Assembly: GCA_030645295.1 (NCBI GenBank)
Contig: JAUSMG010000126.1
Span: 1-34,797, forward strand
From: Saprospiraceae bacterium
GTDB taxonomy: Bacteria; Bacteroidota; Bacteroidia; Chitinophagales; Saprospiraceae
DNA length: 34,797 nt
Reading direction: 5' to 3'
Shown here: positions 6,786 through 15,591 of the stretch, one piece after another
How the letters are laid out: every line of letters starts with the position of its first letter
Position numbering within the stretch: position 1 is the stretch's first letter
The notes under the pieces: generated by a model
Told to the model about the DNA's origin: nothing
The model's database searches: none
What the model saw: only the letters and a program-made list of their open reading frames with translations
Made by a program: the position numbers and the translations under genes

Positions 6786-9745
6786 ATAGGCACCTTCACG
6801 GTAAAAAACGCTCCGTTATCTTCCACAATGACCGGGCGTTCTCCCAAAAGTTGATACCGGTTGATAAGACTTTGAAGGCCAAATCGGGTACTGGGCTCTG
6901 GCTTTATCTTTTTCTGGATATTGTTCCGCACGGTGACATAGCCATCATGTTCCGAAAATATCTCGACGGTGAGCGGTTTTGAAGCAGAAATGACGTTGTG
7001 TTTCACCGCGTTTTCTACCAGCATTTGTAAGGCGAGTGGCATCACCTGCCCCGTTTGTCCGTTGAGGCTGGACGCCAGTCGGAAGCCTGCTTCGTAGCGC
7101 TTTTGAAGCAGGAAACTGAAACTCTTCACCAGCTCCATTTCCTCCTGAAGACTGATGAAATCGCGTTCGCGATACACAATGATATTTCGATAAAAATCTG
7201 ACAAATGTTCCACGTATTCCACTGCAATTCGGGGATTTTCTTCAATGATCGTAATCAGTGTATTGAAGCTATTGAACAAAAAATGAGGGTTTATCTGGCT
7301 TTTCAAGGCTTCAAACTGCGATTCCACCCGCTCTCTTTTCAATTGTGCCTCGCGTCGCAAACTCGCTTCCCGGCTGCGCACAAAAGCCATGATCAAACCC
7401 GTTCCAGTAATCAGGCTCAACAATACGAACCACCATTGTTGCCAAAAAGGCCGTTGAATAACAAACGACCAGGAAGCCTCCGGCACTTTCTCAAAGTTTT
7501 CATGCTCGCTTGTCTGCACCCGGAAAGTGTATTTGCCGGGCTGCAAACTGGGATATGATGCCAGATGATCTTTCGACACCTTCCAGTCAGGATCGAATCC
7601 CTCCAGTTTATAGCGATAACTGACTGATTCCGGGTTGGTGAACCACAGTCCGGCGAAGTTGAAAATGAAGTAATTATCGCTGTGCGAAAAAGTGCTGGTA
7701 GACAGAAAATCAACCGATTTCAACAAAACGGATACCGAAGTGATGCCCGGTTGAGGGTCGTCTACAAACTTTTCATCAAATGCTGCCAGGCGCACAATGC
7801 CGTCTTTCGTACCGAGCCACACATTTCCAAGGGTATCGCGACACATTGCGTTCAGATTGATACTCGCCTTGGGGGCTCCAATGCTGGCATCGCAAAACAT
7901 CAGGTGGTTCACACGCTCGGGATTGAGGAGATCAAAGCCTTCCTCGTAACCAATCACAATAAGGCCATTCCCATCTACCGTAAGCCCTGTGATGTGTTGG
8001 CTGTGCAGACCATTCGCCGTTGTAAAACGTTGAAATTCATTGCCGTCCAGGCAAAAAAGACCTGCCCGATCTGTGCTGAACCAGATGCGCCCGCGTCGGT
8101 CTTCTGTGATGCTGTAAATGGTTTTTAGTTCCGTGCCGTTTGCCGTTGTGAAGAAGCGCAACGCATCATTTTCGAGGACCGCCAGGCCTTTGCCATCGGT
8201 TCCAAACCACACCCGCCCCCGACTGTCCGTAAATACTTTGTAGACATAACTGGTCCCGAGTTCGGGTTGAACCTGAAGGGTGCCTTTTCCATCAACACCT
8301 ATTGCAGAAACCCCACCGAGTGTGGCGAGCCAAACCGTTTGTCCCCGTCCGCCAATGCTGAGCACACTACCATTTGCCAGCCCGTGGCGTTCAGAATATT
8401 GACGCAGCACACGTCCCTGTTGGTCGAGTACAAACACCCCATTGCCGAAGGTTCCTGCCCATATTTCACCCGAAGGGGATTGCCAGAGAGAAATAACGTT
8501 TTGAAGCAGTACATTTTTAAAATCGGAGTATACCGGAACGCTGTTCCGGTCGTTGGTTTTCATGTAAACCGGAACGCTGTTCCGGTCGTTAGTTTTCATG
8601 TATACCGGAACAGCGTTCCGGCTTACATTTTGCAAGAAAAGCCCGGATTGTGAGCCTGCCCAAAAACGCCCTTTTTGGTCGGTTAGCAATGCCTGAACAT
8701 TCGTAAAACCTGGCTGCCAAAGGCCAAAATGCACATTGGCAGAATAGAGCACACCTTTGTCCAACACAGCCCACAGCAGCCCTTCGCGGTCCTTGCAGAG
8801 TGCGTGACTCCTGGTGCGACGAAACGCATGCGTTTCAGGCAAAGCCTGAGCCTTCCCGTATGCCAGATCAATGCGGATCAGCCCGTCTCGTCCGGTGCCG
8901 ACCCACAATTCGCGGCTGCCAAAAATGGCCAGACTCGTTACATCTCCAAATGCCCAGTTTTGGGTCATAAAAACGGGACGAAGCGTGGCCACATCAAACT
9001 GAACAATGCCTTTTTCCTGAGTCCCTACCCATACATTCCCGCGATCATCTGCCAACAGTGCGGTCACAATTTCGTCGGGGAGTCCGTCGGAGATGCCCAG
9101 ATTTTGAATCTGCTTTTTACCCATTTCAGGCATGGCACAGAGGCTGATACCCGCATCGGTAGCCGCCCAAATGCGGCCCTGCGCATCGCTGGCCAGCGCA
9201 TAAATGTCGTTACTGGCCAGACCATCATCGCTTGCGTTAAACTGGTAAAGCCGGTTGTTTTTCCACACATAAAGTCCCTCGCCGTAGGTAGCAATCCACA
9301 AACCACCCGATTTGTCTTCCGCAAAAGCAGTGATCTTTTCTGATGGAAGCCCCTCCTCGATCTGCCAAAGCATAAGGTAGGGCGCATATTTTTTTTCCGC
9401 TTCGGCATCGCCGGTGAGTGCGGGCTGAAAATTCCCCGCTATCGACACCCGGCCTATCGCACCATTGCTGAAACCTGCCCAGATCTGTCCCTGGGATTCA
9501 AAAAGCGCGGTAACATTGGCTTTTGAAAAGGTGTCTGCGAGGCCGATGGTTTGGAAAGAAAGCCCGTCGAAACGAAAAAGGCCTTTTTCAGCGCCACACC
9601 AGAGCCAGCCGTGACTGTCTTGAAGCACCACGGTCATCTTCGCACCACCCAACGCTTGGGAAGACTGCGGGCGGAGTACGGGGGTCTGTGCTGCAAGTGC
9701 GATGCTGCAAAAAATGAATATAAAATGGAGATAAAATCGATTCAA
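6773..9745 (-). CDS. Hybrid propeller sensor: two-component regulator propeller, Y_Y_Y domain, TM, LytS-type histidine kinase
   Basis: Repeated Reg_prop blades (GLPSEKITAFAEDKSGGLWIATYGEGL...), YRYKLEGFDPDW Y_Y_Y, single TM, QINPHFLFNSFNTL His_kinase motif. Confidence 0.95.
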   Translation of the reverse strand: MNRFYLHFIFIFCSIALAAQTPVLRPQSSQALGGAKMTVVLQDSHGWLWCGAEKGLFRFDGLSFQTIGLADTFSKANVTALFESQGQIWAGFSNGAIGRVSIAGNFQPALTGDAEAEKKYAPYLMLWQIEEGLPSEKITAFAEDKSGGLWIATYGEGLYVWKNNRLYQFNASDDGLASNDIYALASDAQGRIWAATDAGISLCAMPEMGKKQIQNLGISDGLPDEIVTALLADDRGNVWVGTQEKGIVQFDVATLRPVFMTQNWAFGDVTSLAIFGSRELWVGTGRDGLIRIDLAYGKAQALPETHAFRRTRSHALCKDREGLLWAVLDKGVLYSANVHFGLWQPGFTNVQALLTDQKGRFWAGSQSGLFLQNVSRNAVPVYMKTNDRNSVPVYMKTNDRNSVPVYSDFKNVLLQNVISLWQSPSGEIWAGTFGNGVFVLDQQGRVLRQYSERHGLANGSVLSIGGRGQTVWLATLGGVSAIGVDGKGTLQVQPELGTSYVYKVFTDSRGRVWFGTDGKGLAVLENDALRFFTTANGTELKTIYSITEDRRGRIWFSTDRAGLFCLDGNEFQRFTTANGLHSQHITGLTVDGNGLIVIGYEEGFDLLNPERVNHLMFCDASIGAPKASINLNAMCRDTLGNVWLGTKDGIVRLAAFDEKFVDDPQPGITSVSVLLKSVDFLSTSTFSHSDNYFIFNFAGLWFTNPESVSYRYKLEGFDPDWKVSKDHLASYPSLQPGKYTFRVQTSEHENFEKVPEASWSFVIQRPFWQQWWFVLLSLITGTGLIMAFVRSREASLRREAQLKRERVESQFEALKSQINPHFLFNSFNTLITIIEENPRIAVEYVEHLSDFYRNIIVYRERDFISLQEEMELVKSFSFLLQKRYEAGFRLASSLNGQTGQVMPLALQMLVENAVKHNVISASKPLTVEIFSEHDGYVTVRNNIQKKIKPEPSTRFGLQSLINRYQLLGERPVIVEDNGAFFTVKVPIVDR
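8533..8621. repeat. Three 36-nt-spaced palindromic repeats inside the sensor-kinase ORF
   Basis: CCGGAACGCTGTTCCGG at 8533 and 8569, and inverted CCGGAACAGCGTTCCGG at 8605; encodes RNAVPVYMKTNDRNSVPVYMKTNDRNSVPVY. Confidence 0.95.
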
Positions 9746-9775
9746 AAGAAAAACGCTTTCTAAGGATAATGGGAC

Positions 9776-10351
9776 TTAATTAGTCTTTGTGAACAACTCC
9801 GCTTCAACGCTCAGCGCAATTTCTTCGGCGATCTTCTGATAGACAATGTGTGGAATGCTGATGTTGTGATCCGCCAGAGGAACGGTAAATTGAGCGCGTA
9901 CACGGATCTTATTGCCCAGCACCTCCAATTCACTCCGAATGATGCGCTCCTGTTCCACCCCATGGGCCAGGAGTTTGCCTTTTGCCCGTACCGTGTAGAT
10001 GCCATCTGTCTGAAAATCAATCTTTTCAATAATTTTTCCTACAAAACTGATCTTGGGGTATTTGGTACTTTCCATAAAGTTTTCGTTGAAATGCTCGCGT
10101 TGCAGGGGATTGTTGAATCCTTCAAAAGAGGTAGTTTCCACAGACCATGCAAAAGTGTTGTTCGCCGGGTCGATCGCGCCCCGCAGCTTTTTACTTCGCG
10201 CCTGAATGACTTCGAGCGTCGCCTCCGACTTGAAAAAAACTTTTCCGTTGTCGCAGCGATATGGAGTGGTCGGCTGATAGATGCCAAAGCTCCCCAAACT
10301 GCAAAACAACAATGCCGGGGCAAAAAATAACAATAGCGTTTTTGTACACAT
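9776..10351 (-). CDS. YceI family protein
   Basis: GKVFFKSEATLEVIQARSKKLRGAIDPANNTFAWSVETTSFEGFNNPLQREHFNENFMESTKYPKISFVGKI matches the YceI pattern; N-terminal signal peptide. Confidence 0.85.
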   Translation of the reverse strand: MCTKTLLLFFAPALLFCSLGSFGIYQPTTPYRCDNGKVFFKSEATLEVIQARSKKLRGAIDPANNTFAWSVETTSFEGFNNPLQREHFNENFMESTKYPKISFVGKIIEKIDFQTDGIYTVRAKGKLLAHGVEQERIIRSELEVLGNKIRVRAQFTVPLADHNISIPHIVYQKIAEEIALSVEAELFTKTN

Positions 10352-10514
10352 GGCAGATAGCTTATGTTGGTGAAGTTACGATGGCTGGAATGCTTTTCCC
10401 GAAAAAATAGTTGCTGAACAGGGAAAAAAGACACCTGAAATGGTAGGTTTGCCGCCATTCACCTGTTGCCGCATCCGCCGATCGGCACTTGCGTTCAACT
10501 TTAAATCAAAAACT

Positions 10515-11258
10515 ATGCTTCGCCTCTCTTTTTTGCCAAAAGCGGTATTTCCACTAGCTTTTCTATTCCTGTTTGGTCAACAAGTTTTTTCGCAAGAAAG
10601 CCGACCATTCCGTTATTCCGACGAGATCGGGATAGGCTTTTCCCCTATTCTTCGGGGACAAACCGGAGTAAGTTTGTTGTACAAATATGCCCTGCGCAAG
10701 AGTACTGATGTTGAGCGAAGAAAGCGATATGCATTGCGCGTGTTGCTCGGATATTACGATGAGCCTTATAATAGTTCCAGTTTTCGGAAAGTGGTTGCAG
10801 ATACCATTTTTTTGATTGAAGGTTCCGGTCAGTCAATGCATCGTTTTATAAACACCGGGATGGAACTTCAAACCCTTAAAAAAAATTTCAGGTTCTATGT
10901 TGGCGCTGATCTGGGTTATCGATATTGGACTTCAGCGAGTGAAAGTCAGTATATTAGTCAGGTCAAAGATGTGCGTTTTATTACGGAGGAATTTGATTAC
11001 AAAAGCAAAAACAATGTTGTCCAGGCTTCCATTTTGGTTGGGGTCAATTATTTCTTCACGCCCCGTTTCAGTGTTGGTTTGGAGGCGAATTTTTCTGCCG
11101 CTTTGGAATTTTCAAATTCCAAACTTCTCCAAGCTGGCTCCGTTGTGCGGAACGACAAAGGAACCCTTTTGGAGATGGAGACCAGACTCTGGAGGCTTTT
11201 ATATATGAGTTATCATTTTGGGGGCGCAAGAAAAAAAAGTGACCAAATCCAAAAATAA
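10515..11258 (+). CDS. Putative outer-membrane beta-barrel protein
   Basis: Signal peptide MLRLSFLPKAVFPLAFLFLFGQQVFSQ followed by alternating aromatic beta-strand-like segments (FYVGADLGYRYW, ILVGVNYFFTPRFSVGLEANF). The track ORF extends to 10440. Confidence 0.6.
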   Translation: MLRLSFLPKAVFPLAFLFLFGQQVFSQESRPFRYSDEIGIGFSPILRGQTGVSLLYKYALRKSTDVERRKRYALRVLLGYYDEPYNSSSFRKVVADTIFLIEGSGQSMHRFINTGMELQTLKKNFRFYVGADLGYRYWTSASESQYISQVKDVRFITEEFDYKSKNNVVQASILVGVNYFFTPRFSVGLEANFSAALEFSNSKLLQAGSVVRNDKGTLLEMETRLWRLLYMSYHFGGARKKSDQIQK

Positions 11259-11267
11259 CAAACAAAC

Positions 11268-11459
11268 ATGACAAACAATTTCAATCCCTGGCACAATGTT
11301 TCTCCCGGCGACAAATTGCCCGGCGTAGTAAACGGGATCATTGAAATCCCCAAAGGAACAAGGGCGAAATATGAGCTGGACAAAGAAAGTGGACTATTAA
11401 GACTGGATAGAGTACTTTATTCATCGGTTTATTATCCAGCCAATTATGGGCTGTTTTAG
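11268..11459 (+). pseudogene. Truncated inorganic pyrophosphatase (N-terminal 63 aa only)
   Basis: [61 protein letters not shown] matches the N-terminus of soluble PPase up to the YPxNYG motif, then stops. Confidence 0.8.
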
Positions 11460-11467
11460 GCGAACTC

Positions 11468-11514
11468 CACGACGATACAACGATTTTTGATAAACAAAAC
11501 GTTGTGTCGTCGTG
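11468..11514. repeat. Hairpin at a broken-gene junction
   Basis: CACGACGATACAACG (11468-11482) pairs with CGTTGTGTCGTCGTG (11500-11514), 14 of 15 positions. Confidence 0.8.
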
Positions 11515-11537
11515 TGAAATGATTCTGCTTGAGTAAA

Positions 11538-11717
11538 TTATTCTTTCCCCCCGCCCGTTCGCTGCATCTCGGCGGCCATATGGATTCCTTTACGGATACG
11601 CAGATAAGTACCACAGCGGCAAATATTACCCGCCATAGCATCGTTTTGGTTTTCCCGCAGCAACACCGTTGCCGACATGATCTGACCGGGTTCGCTTTCC
11701 TTTGGGAATAAGTGCAT
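11538..11717 (-). pseudogene. C-terminal remnant of a xanthine-dehydrogenase/IorA-type [2Fe-2S] subunit
   Basis: 59-aa minus ORF absent from the track: [59 protein letters not shown]. It carries the PGQIMSA and [17 protein letters not shown] motifs with the inter-motif segment shortened. Confidence 0.75.
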
Positions 11718-11872
11718 GTTGGTAATTTTTCAAATGGGTGGACAAATGTAAAGAAAACCATACCGAAAACTCAAACCGTTATGAATTTGTGCGGCCTTAC
11801 CTGGACATGCTGTTCAAGTTCAGGATCTTTTCTCCGCCGACTCGCCCTAAAGTTTGGAACTTTGCCTGCAAT

Positions 11873-12853
11873 ATGCTCACAGACCGCTTTGAACGCGTAC
11901 ACGATTACCTGCGGATATCCCTGACGGATACCTGCAACCTGCGCTGCGTGTATTGCATGCCGGAGGAGAAGATCAAGTGCATGCCCCACAGCCAACTCAT
12001 GTCGGTGGAAGAGATTGACCAGCTTGCCCGGATTTTTGTCAACAACGGGGTGCGAAAAATCCGCCTGACCGGAGGCGAACCCCTGGCCCGAAAAGATGCC
12101 GGGGAAATCATCCAACGCCTTTCAAGATATCCCGTCGAACTAACGCTCACCACCAACGGCGTGTTGGCAGATCAATACATCGATTTGTTCCTTAAAGTGG
12201 GTATCCGATCGCTCAATGTGAGCCTGGACACGCTTAACCCCGCTTCGTTTTTTGCACTTACGAAAAGAGACCTTTGGGAAAAAGTTTGGCGCAATATTAT
12301 GCTATTGATCGATGCCGGATTGCACGTAAAAACCAATACGGTGGTGATGAAAGGCGTCAACGATTTTGAAATTGTTGACTTCGTAGCCCTCACGAAAGAC
12401 TTGCCGATACACGTTCGTTTTATTGAATTTATGCCCTTCCAGGGCAATCATTGGGAACACGACCAGGTTTTTCCCGCGAATCAAATGCTCGAATTAATTG
12501 CTGAACAATTCTCCTTCATCAAACTCCTGGATGGCAAAAACGATACGGCTAAGAAATTTAAGGTACTGAACCATGAAGGCACTTTTGCCATCATCAGCAC
12601 CATGAGCGAACATTTCTGTGCGGGTTGTAACCGGATGCGCTTGACTGCCGATGGGAAAATGAAAAACTGCCTGTTTTCCCAATCTGAGGTGGACCTTTTG
12701 GGGGCATTGCGCAGCGGACAGGAAATAGAGTCGTTGATCCAATTTTGTCTGGATATGAAGGAGAAAGCACTCGGCGGACAACTACTGCCGGACTATGAAA
12801 AGATTGATGCCGGGGCGCTTAAAAACAGGAGTATGATTGCCATTGGGGGGTAA
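11873..12853 (+). CDS. moaA: GTP 3',8-cyclase MoaA (radical SAM)
   Basis: MLTDRFERVHDYLRISLTDTCNLRCVYCMPEE, RLTGGEPL, C-terminal FCAGCNRMRLTADGKMKNCLF cluster. The track start at 11738 is probably too long. Confidence 0.95.
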   Translation: MLTDRFERVHDYLRISLTDTCNLRCVYCMPEEKIKCMPHSQLMSVEEIDQLARIFVNNGVRKIRLTGGEPLARKDAGEIIQRLSRYPVELTLTTNGVLADQYIDLFLKVGIRSLNVSLDTLNPASFFALTKRDLWEKVWRNIMLLIDAGLHVKTNTVVMKGVNDFEIVDFVALTKDLPIHVRFIEFMPFQGNHWEHDQVFPANQMLELIAEQFSFIKLLDGKNDTAKKFKVLNHEGTFAIISTMSEHFCAGCNRMRLTADGKMKNCLFSQSEVDLLGALRSGQEIESLIQFCLDMKEKALGGQLLPDYEKIDAGALKNRSMIAIGG

Positions 12854-12859
12854 AAGGGG

Positions 12860-12959
12860 ATGGGCCACGGATTGGACGGATGAGACACGGGTTTTTACGG
12901 ATTTTTTTTGATAATTCAATCCGTGCAAATCCGTCTCATCCGTCCAATTCGTGGCCCAT
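12860..12959. repeat. Intergenic long inverted repeat
   Basis: ATGGGCCACGGATTGGACGGATGAGACACGGGTTTTTACGGATT (12860-12903) vs AATCCGTGCAAATCCGTCTCATCCGTCCAATTCGTGGCCCAT (12918-12959). Confidence 0.95.
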
Positions 12960-12974
12960 TAAAATCAATAAAAA

Positions 12975-14165
12975 ATGACTACGGTTAACGACGCAAAAAG
13001 GCTGGTCGACGAAAGCGCAATGGTTTTACCTGCAATTACCATTCCACTGCTGGAATCCCTGGGGATGATACTTGCAACACCGGTCGTCTCTGCCGTGGAT
13101 ATGCCTCCCTTCGATCAGTCTGCCATGGATGGATATGCCTTTCATTTTGAGGCATTTAATCCCAAACTGCCCCTCCGCGTAATCGGCGAAATCCCTGCTG
13201 GTAAACAAGCCGCTCTAAGGCCCGCCCCGGGTGAAGCGATGCGGATTTTTACCGGCGCCCCGGTTCCGGAAGGTACTGACACCGTGGTAATGCAGGAAAA
13301 AGTCAGGATCAAGGGGGACCAAATTTGGATAGACGATTTTCTCCTCAAGAAAGGAAGCAACGTCCGTCCCTGCGGTTCCCAGACCAGGCAAGGCGAAACC
13401 GCATTATCTCCAGGAACCCATCTAAATCCGGCGGCCATCGGGTTTCTGGCAGGCTTGGGCGTAACTACTGTACAGGTCTGGTCGAAACCCAAAGTATGTT
13501 TGATCATCACGGGCAAGGAATTAGCGCCGCCGGGCGCTGTACTGAAACCCGGACAGGTGTATGAAAGCAACTCTTTTGCCCTGATTGCAGCCTTGCAGGA
13601 ATTGAACATTCAACCCACGCTGGTTTTCCGAAGCGATGACGATGAACGCCTGATTACCAACTATTTGGCCACCGGAATCGAACAGTGTGATCTGGTGATT
13701 GTGACCGGTGGAATATCGGTGGGTGACTATGATCTGGTTAAAAAATCCATGGACAATTGTCAGGTAAAAACAGTCTTCTACAAGGTGAAGCAAAAACCAG
13801 GCAAGCCGCTTTTTTTCGGAAAACACCCGCAAAAACTGCTGTTTGGCCTTCCTGGAAATCCCTCGGCAGTGCTCACATGTTTTTATGAATACATCGTGCC
13901 TGCCATCGAAAAAATGAGCGGAAAAATTGGCCCGTCCCGGCGGATGACAAAAAAGACCTTAACTGCAGCCTTTTCTAAAAGACCGGGGCTTACCTATTTT
14001 CTGAAAGGCAAAATAAATGGTGATGAAGTAGTGCCCCTACACGCTCAGGAATCCTACCAGATGAGTTCCTTTGCCCTTGCTGATTGCCTTATTGTGTTGG
14101 AAGAGAACAGAACAAACTATGAGAAAGGCGAAATGGTTGAAGTTCATCTGTTTCCAAATTGGTAG
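12975..14165 (+). CDS. moeA: Molybdopterin molybdotransferase MoeA
   Basis: MPPFDQSAMDGYAF, IFTGAPVPEGTDTVVMQE, VTGGISVGDYDLV, GKPLFFG...FGLPGNPSAVLTCF. Confidence 0.97.
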   Translation: MTTVNDAKRLVDESAMVLPAITIPLLESLGMILATPVVSAVDMPPFDQSAMDGYAFHFEAFNPKLPLRVIGEIPAGKQAALRPAPGEAMRIFTGAPVPEGTDTVVMQEKVRIKGDQIWIDDFLLKKGSNVRPCGSQTRQGETALSPGTHLNPAAIGFLAGLGVTTVQVWSKPKVCLIITGKELAPPGAVLKPGQVYESNSFALIAALQELNIQPTLVFRSDDDERLITNYLATGIEQCDLVIVTGGISVGDYDLVKKSMDNCQVKTVFYKVKQKPGKPLFFGKHPQKLLFGLPGNPSAVLTCFYEYIVPAIEKMSGKIGPSRRMTKKTLTAAFSKRPGLTYFLKGKINGDEVVPLHAQESYQMSSFALADCLIVLEENRTNYEKGEMVEVHLFPNW

Positions 14166-14232
14166 CCACGAATTGCACTAATTTTCACTAATTAGGTGAC
14201 TCGTTTAGTGGAAATTAGTGCAATTCGTGGCT
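14164..14232. repeat. Intergenic inverted repeat overlapping the moeA stop
   Basis: AGCCACGAATTGCACTAATTTTCACTAA (14164-14191) vs TTAGTGGAAATTAGTGCAATTCGTGGCT (14205-14232); 27 of 28 pair. Confidence 0.95.
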
Positions 14233-14267
14233 GAAAAGTGCTCTAAAATTTTGATAAAAATCGGTTC

Positions 14268-15005
14268 ATGGAGCATGAGATAACTTTCCTATTCTACGCC
14301 TTGCTCCTGCTGGTCGCCTTTTTGTATGCATCGGTGGGACACGGCGGGGCAAGTGGGTACCTGGCGCTCATGGCATTATATGAATTTACGCCGGACGTGA
14401 TGCGGCCAACAGCGTTGTTGTTGAATATTTTTGTCTCCGGGATCGCCTTTTTAGCCTACTTCAAAAGCGGTAGTTTTTTGTGGAAATTGTTTTTGCCGTT
14501 GGCCATAACAGCCGTTCCCGCAGCTTACATCGGGGGATTCATTACACCGCCGACCATACTGTACAAACAACTTTTGGGCGCATTTTTGCTCATACCTGCC
14601 ATTCGGTTCATACTACCTTTGGAAGCAAAAGACGTCCAGCAAAACGAATTGAATCTCTATCTGGCCCTGTTGATGGGCGCAGGGATCGGACTTATTTCTG
14701 GAATCCTCGGAATCGGGGGAGGCATTATTCTTTCTCCAATATTGATCCTTCTGGGCTGGTCAAATGTGAGGCAGGCAGCCGCTGTGAGCGCTTTGTTTAT
14801 TTTGGTCAATTCAATTTCAGGATTGGCAGGCCAGATGCAACAGGGAATTAGTTTTAGCCAGGACATGGTGTTAATGGTCGGAATTGCTTTGGTGGGTGGT
14901 TTGTGCGGTTCTTATTTTGGAGCTTTTCGGTTCAATCAGAAAACGCTGAAAATCAGTCTCTCTGTGGTTCTTTTCATAGCATCATTGAAGTTGCTTTTTT
15001 CTTAA
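14268..15005 (+). CDS. TauE/SafE-family sulfite exporter-like permease
   Basis: Polytopic; YASVGHGGASGYLALMAL and GIGLISGILGIGGGIILSPILILLGW glycine-rich repeats are typical of TauE/SafE. Confidence 0.9.
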   Translation: MEHEITFLFYALLLLVAFLYASVGHGGASGYLALMALYEFTPDVMRPTALLLNIFVSGIAFLAYFKSGSFLWKLFLPLAITAVPAAYIGGFITPPTILYKQLLGAFLLIPAIRFILPLEAKDVQQNELNLYLALLMGAGIGLISGILGIGGGIILSPILILLGWSNVRQAAAVSALFILVNSISGLAGQMQQGISFSQDMVLMVGIALVGGLCGSYFGAFRFNQKTLKISLSVVLFIASLKLLFS

Positions 15006-15009
15006 AATT

Positions 15010-15243
15010 ATGACCATCAAAATAGTAGCATTCGGGAAAATCGCTGACATCCTGCCCCAACAGGAATGGGAAACAGACGGCTTGGAAACAGCAGGAATGC
15101 TGCGTGGGCAATTGGAAGCAAAATACCCAAATCTAAAAGGCCAGCGCTACCTGATCGCGGTGGATAAAAAAATTGCCAATGACGATAGTCCACTGGAGGA
15201 GCATTCAGTGGTGGCGTTATTGCCACCTTTTTCGGGGGGATGA
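15010..15243 (+). CDS. moaD: Molybdopterin synthase small subunit MoaD
   Basis: 77-aa ubiquitin-like ORF ending VVALLPPFSGG (C-terminal GG) in a moa cluster. Confidence 0.93.
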   Translation: MTIKIVAFGKIADILPQQEWETDGLETAGMLRGQLEAKYPNLKGQRYLIAVDKKIANDDSPLEEHSVVALLPPFSGG

Positions 15244-15245
15244 TT

Positions 15246-15560
15246 CGCAACGGCGCAACGGGTTGTTCACGCAACGGCGCAACGGCGCAACGGCGCAACG
15301 GAGGATCTTGGGAGAATATAATCGTTTCGCCGTGTCGTGAAACAACTTTTACTTAAATGTCAGAATCCAAGCAGAAGAAATACCTACGTTGCGCCGTTGC
15401 GCCGTTGCGTGAAATAACTTTGTCTCGTTGCGTCGTTGCGCCGTTGCGTGAAACAACTTTGTCTCGTTGCGCCGTTGCGCCGTTGCGTGAAATAACTTTG
15501 TCTCGTTGCGCCGTTGCGCCGTTGCGTGAAACAACTTTGTCTCGTTGCGTAGTTCCGTGA
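15246..15560. repeat. 39-bp tandem repeats with an inverted flanking block
   Basis: GTCTCGTTGCGCCGTTGCGCCGTTGCGTGAAAYAACTTT with GTCTC at 15422, 15461, 15500 and 15539 (exact 39-nt period); reverse-orientation CGCAACGGCGCAACGG block at 15246-15302. Confidence 0.95.
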
Positions 15561-15591
15561 AACAAGCTTCTTAAAATCCATCCCGATCAAA

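Noticed and set aside
8729-9343. 204-aa plus-strand ORF antisense to the propeller sensor kinase
   Set aside because: No domain features; mirrors the kinase reading frame, so best explained as a shadow ORF.
15400-15560. Possible CRISPR array in the 39-bp repeats
   Set aside because: Repeats are contiguous with no unique spacers, and no cas genes are present in the window.
15349-15590. Overlapping ORFs on both strands (FHATAQRRNETKL..., RDKVVSRNGATAQ..., RCAVAPLREITLS...)
   Set aside because: They are artefacts of a 39-nt repeat whose period is divisible by 3; no RBS, family or codon signal supports them as proteins.
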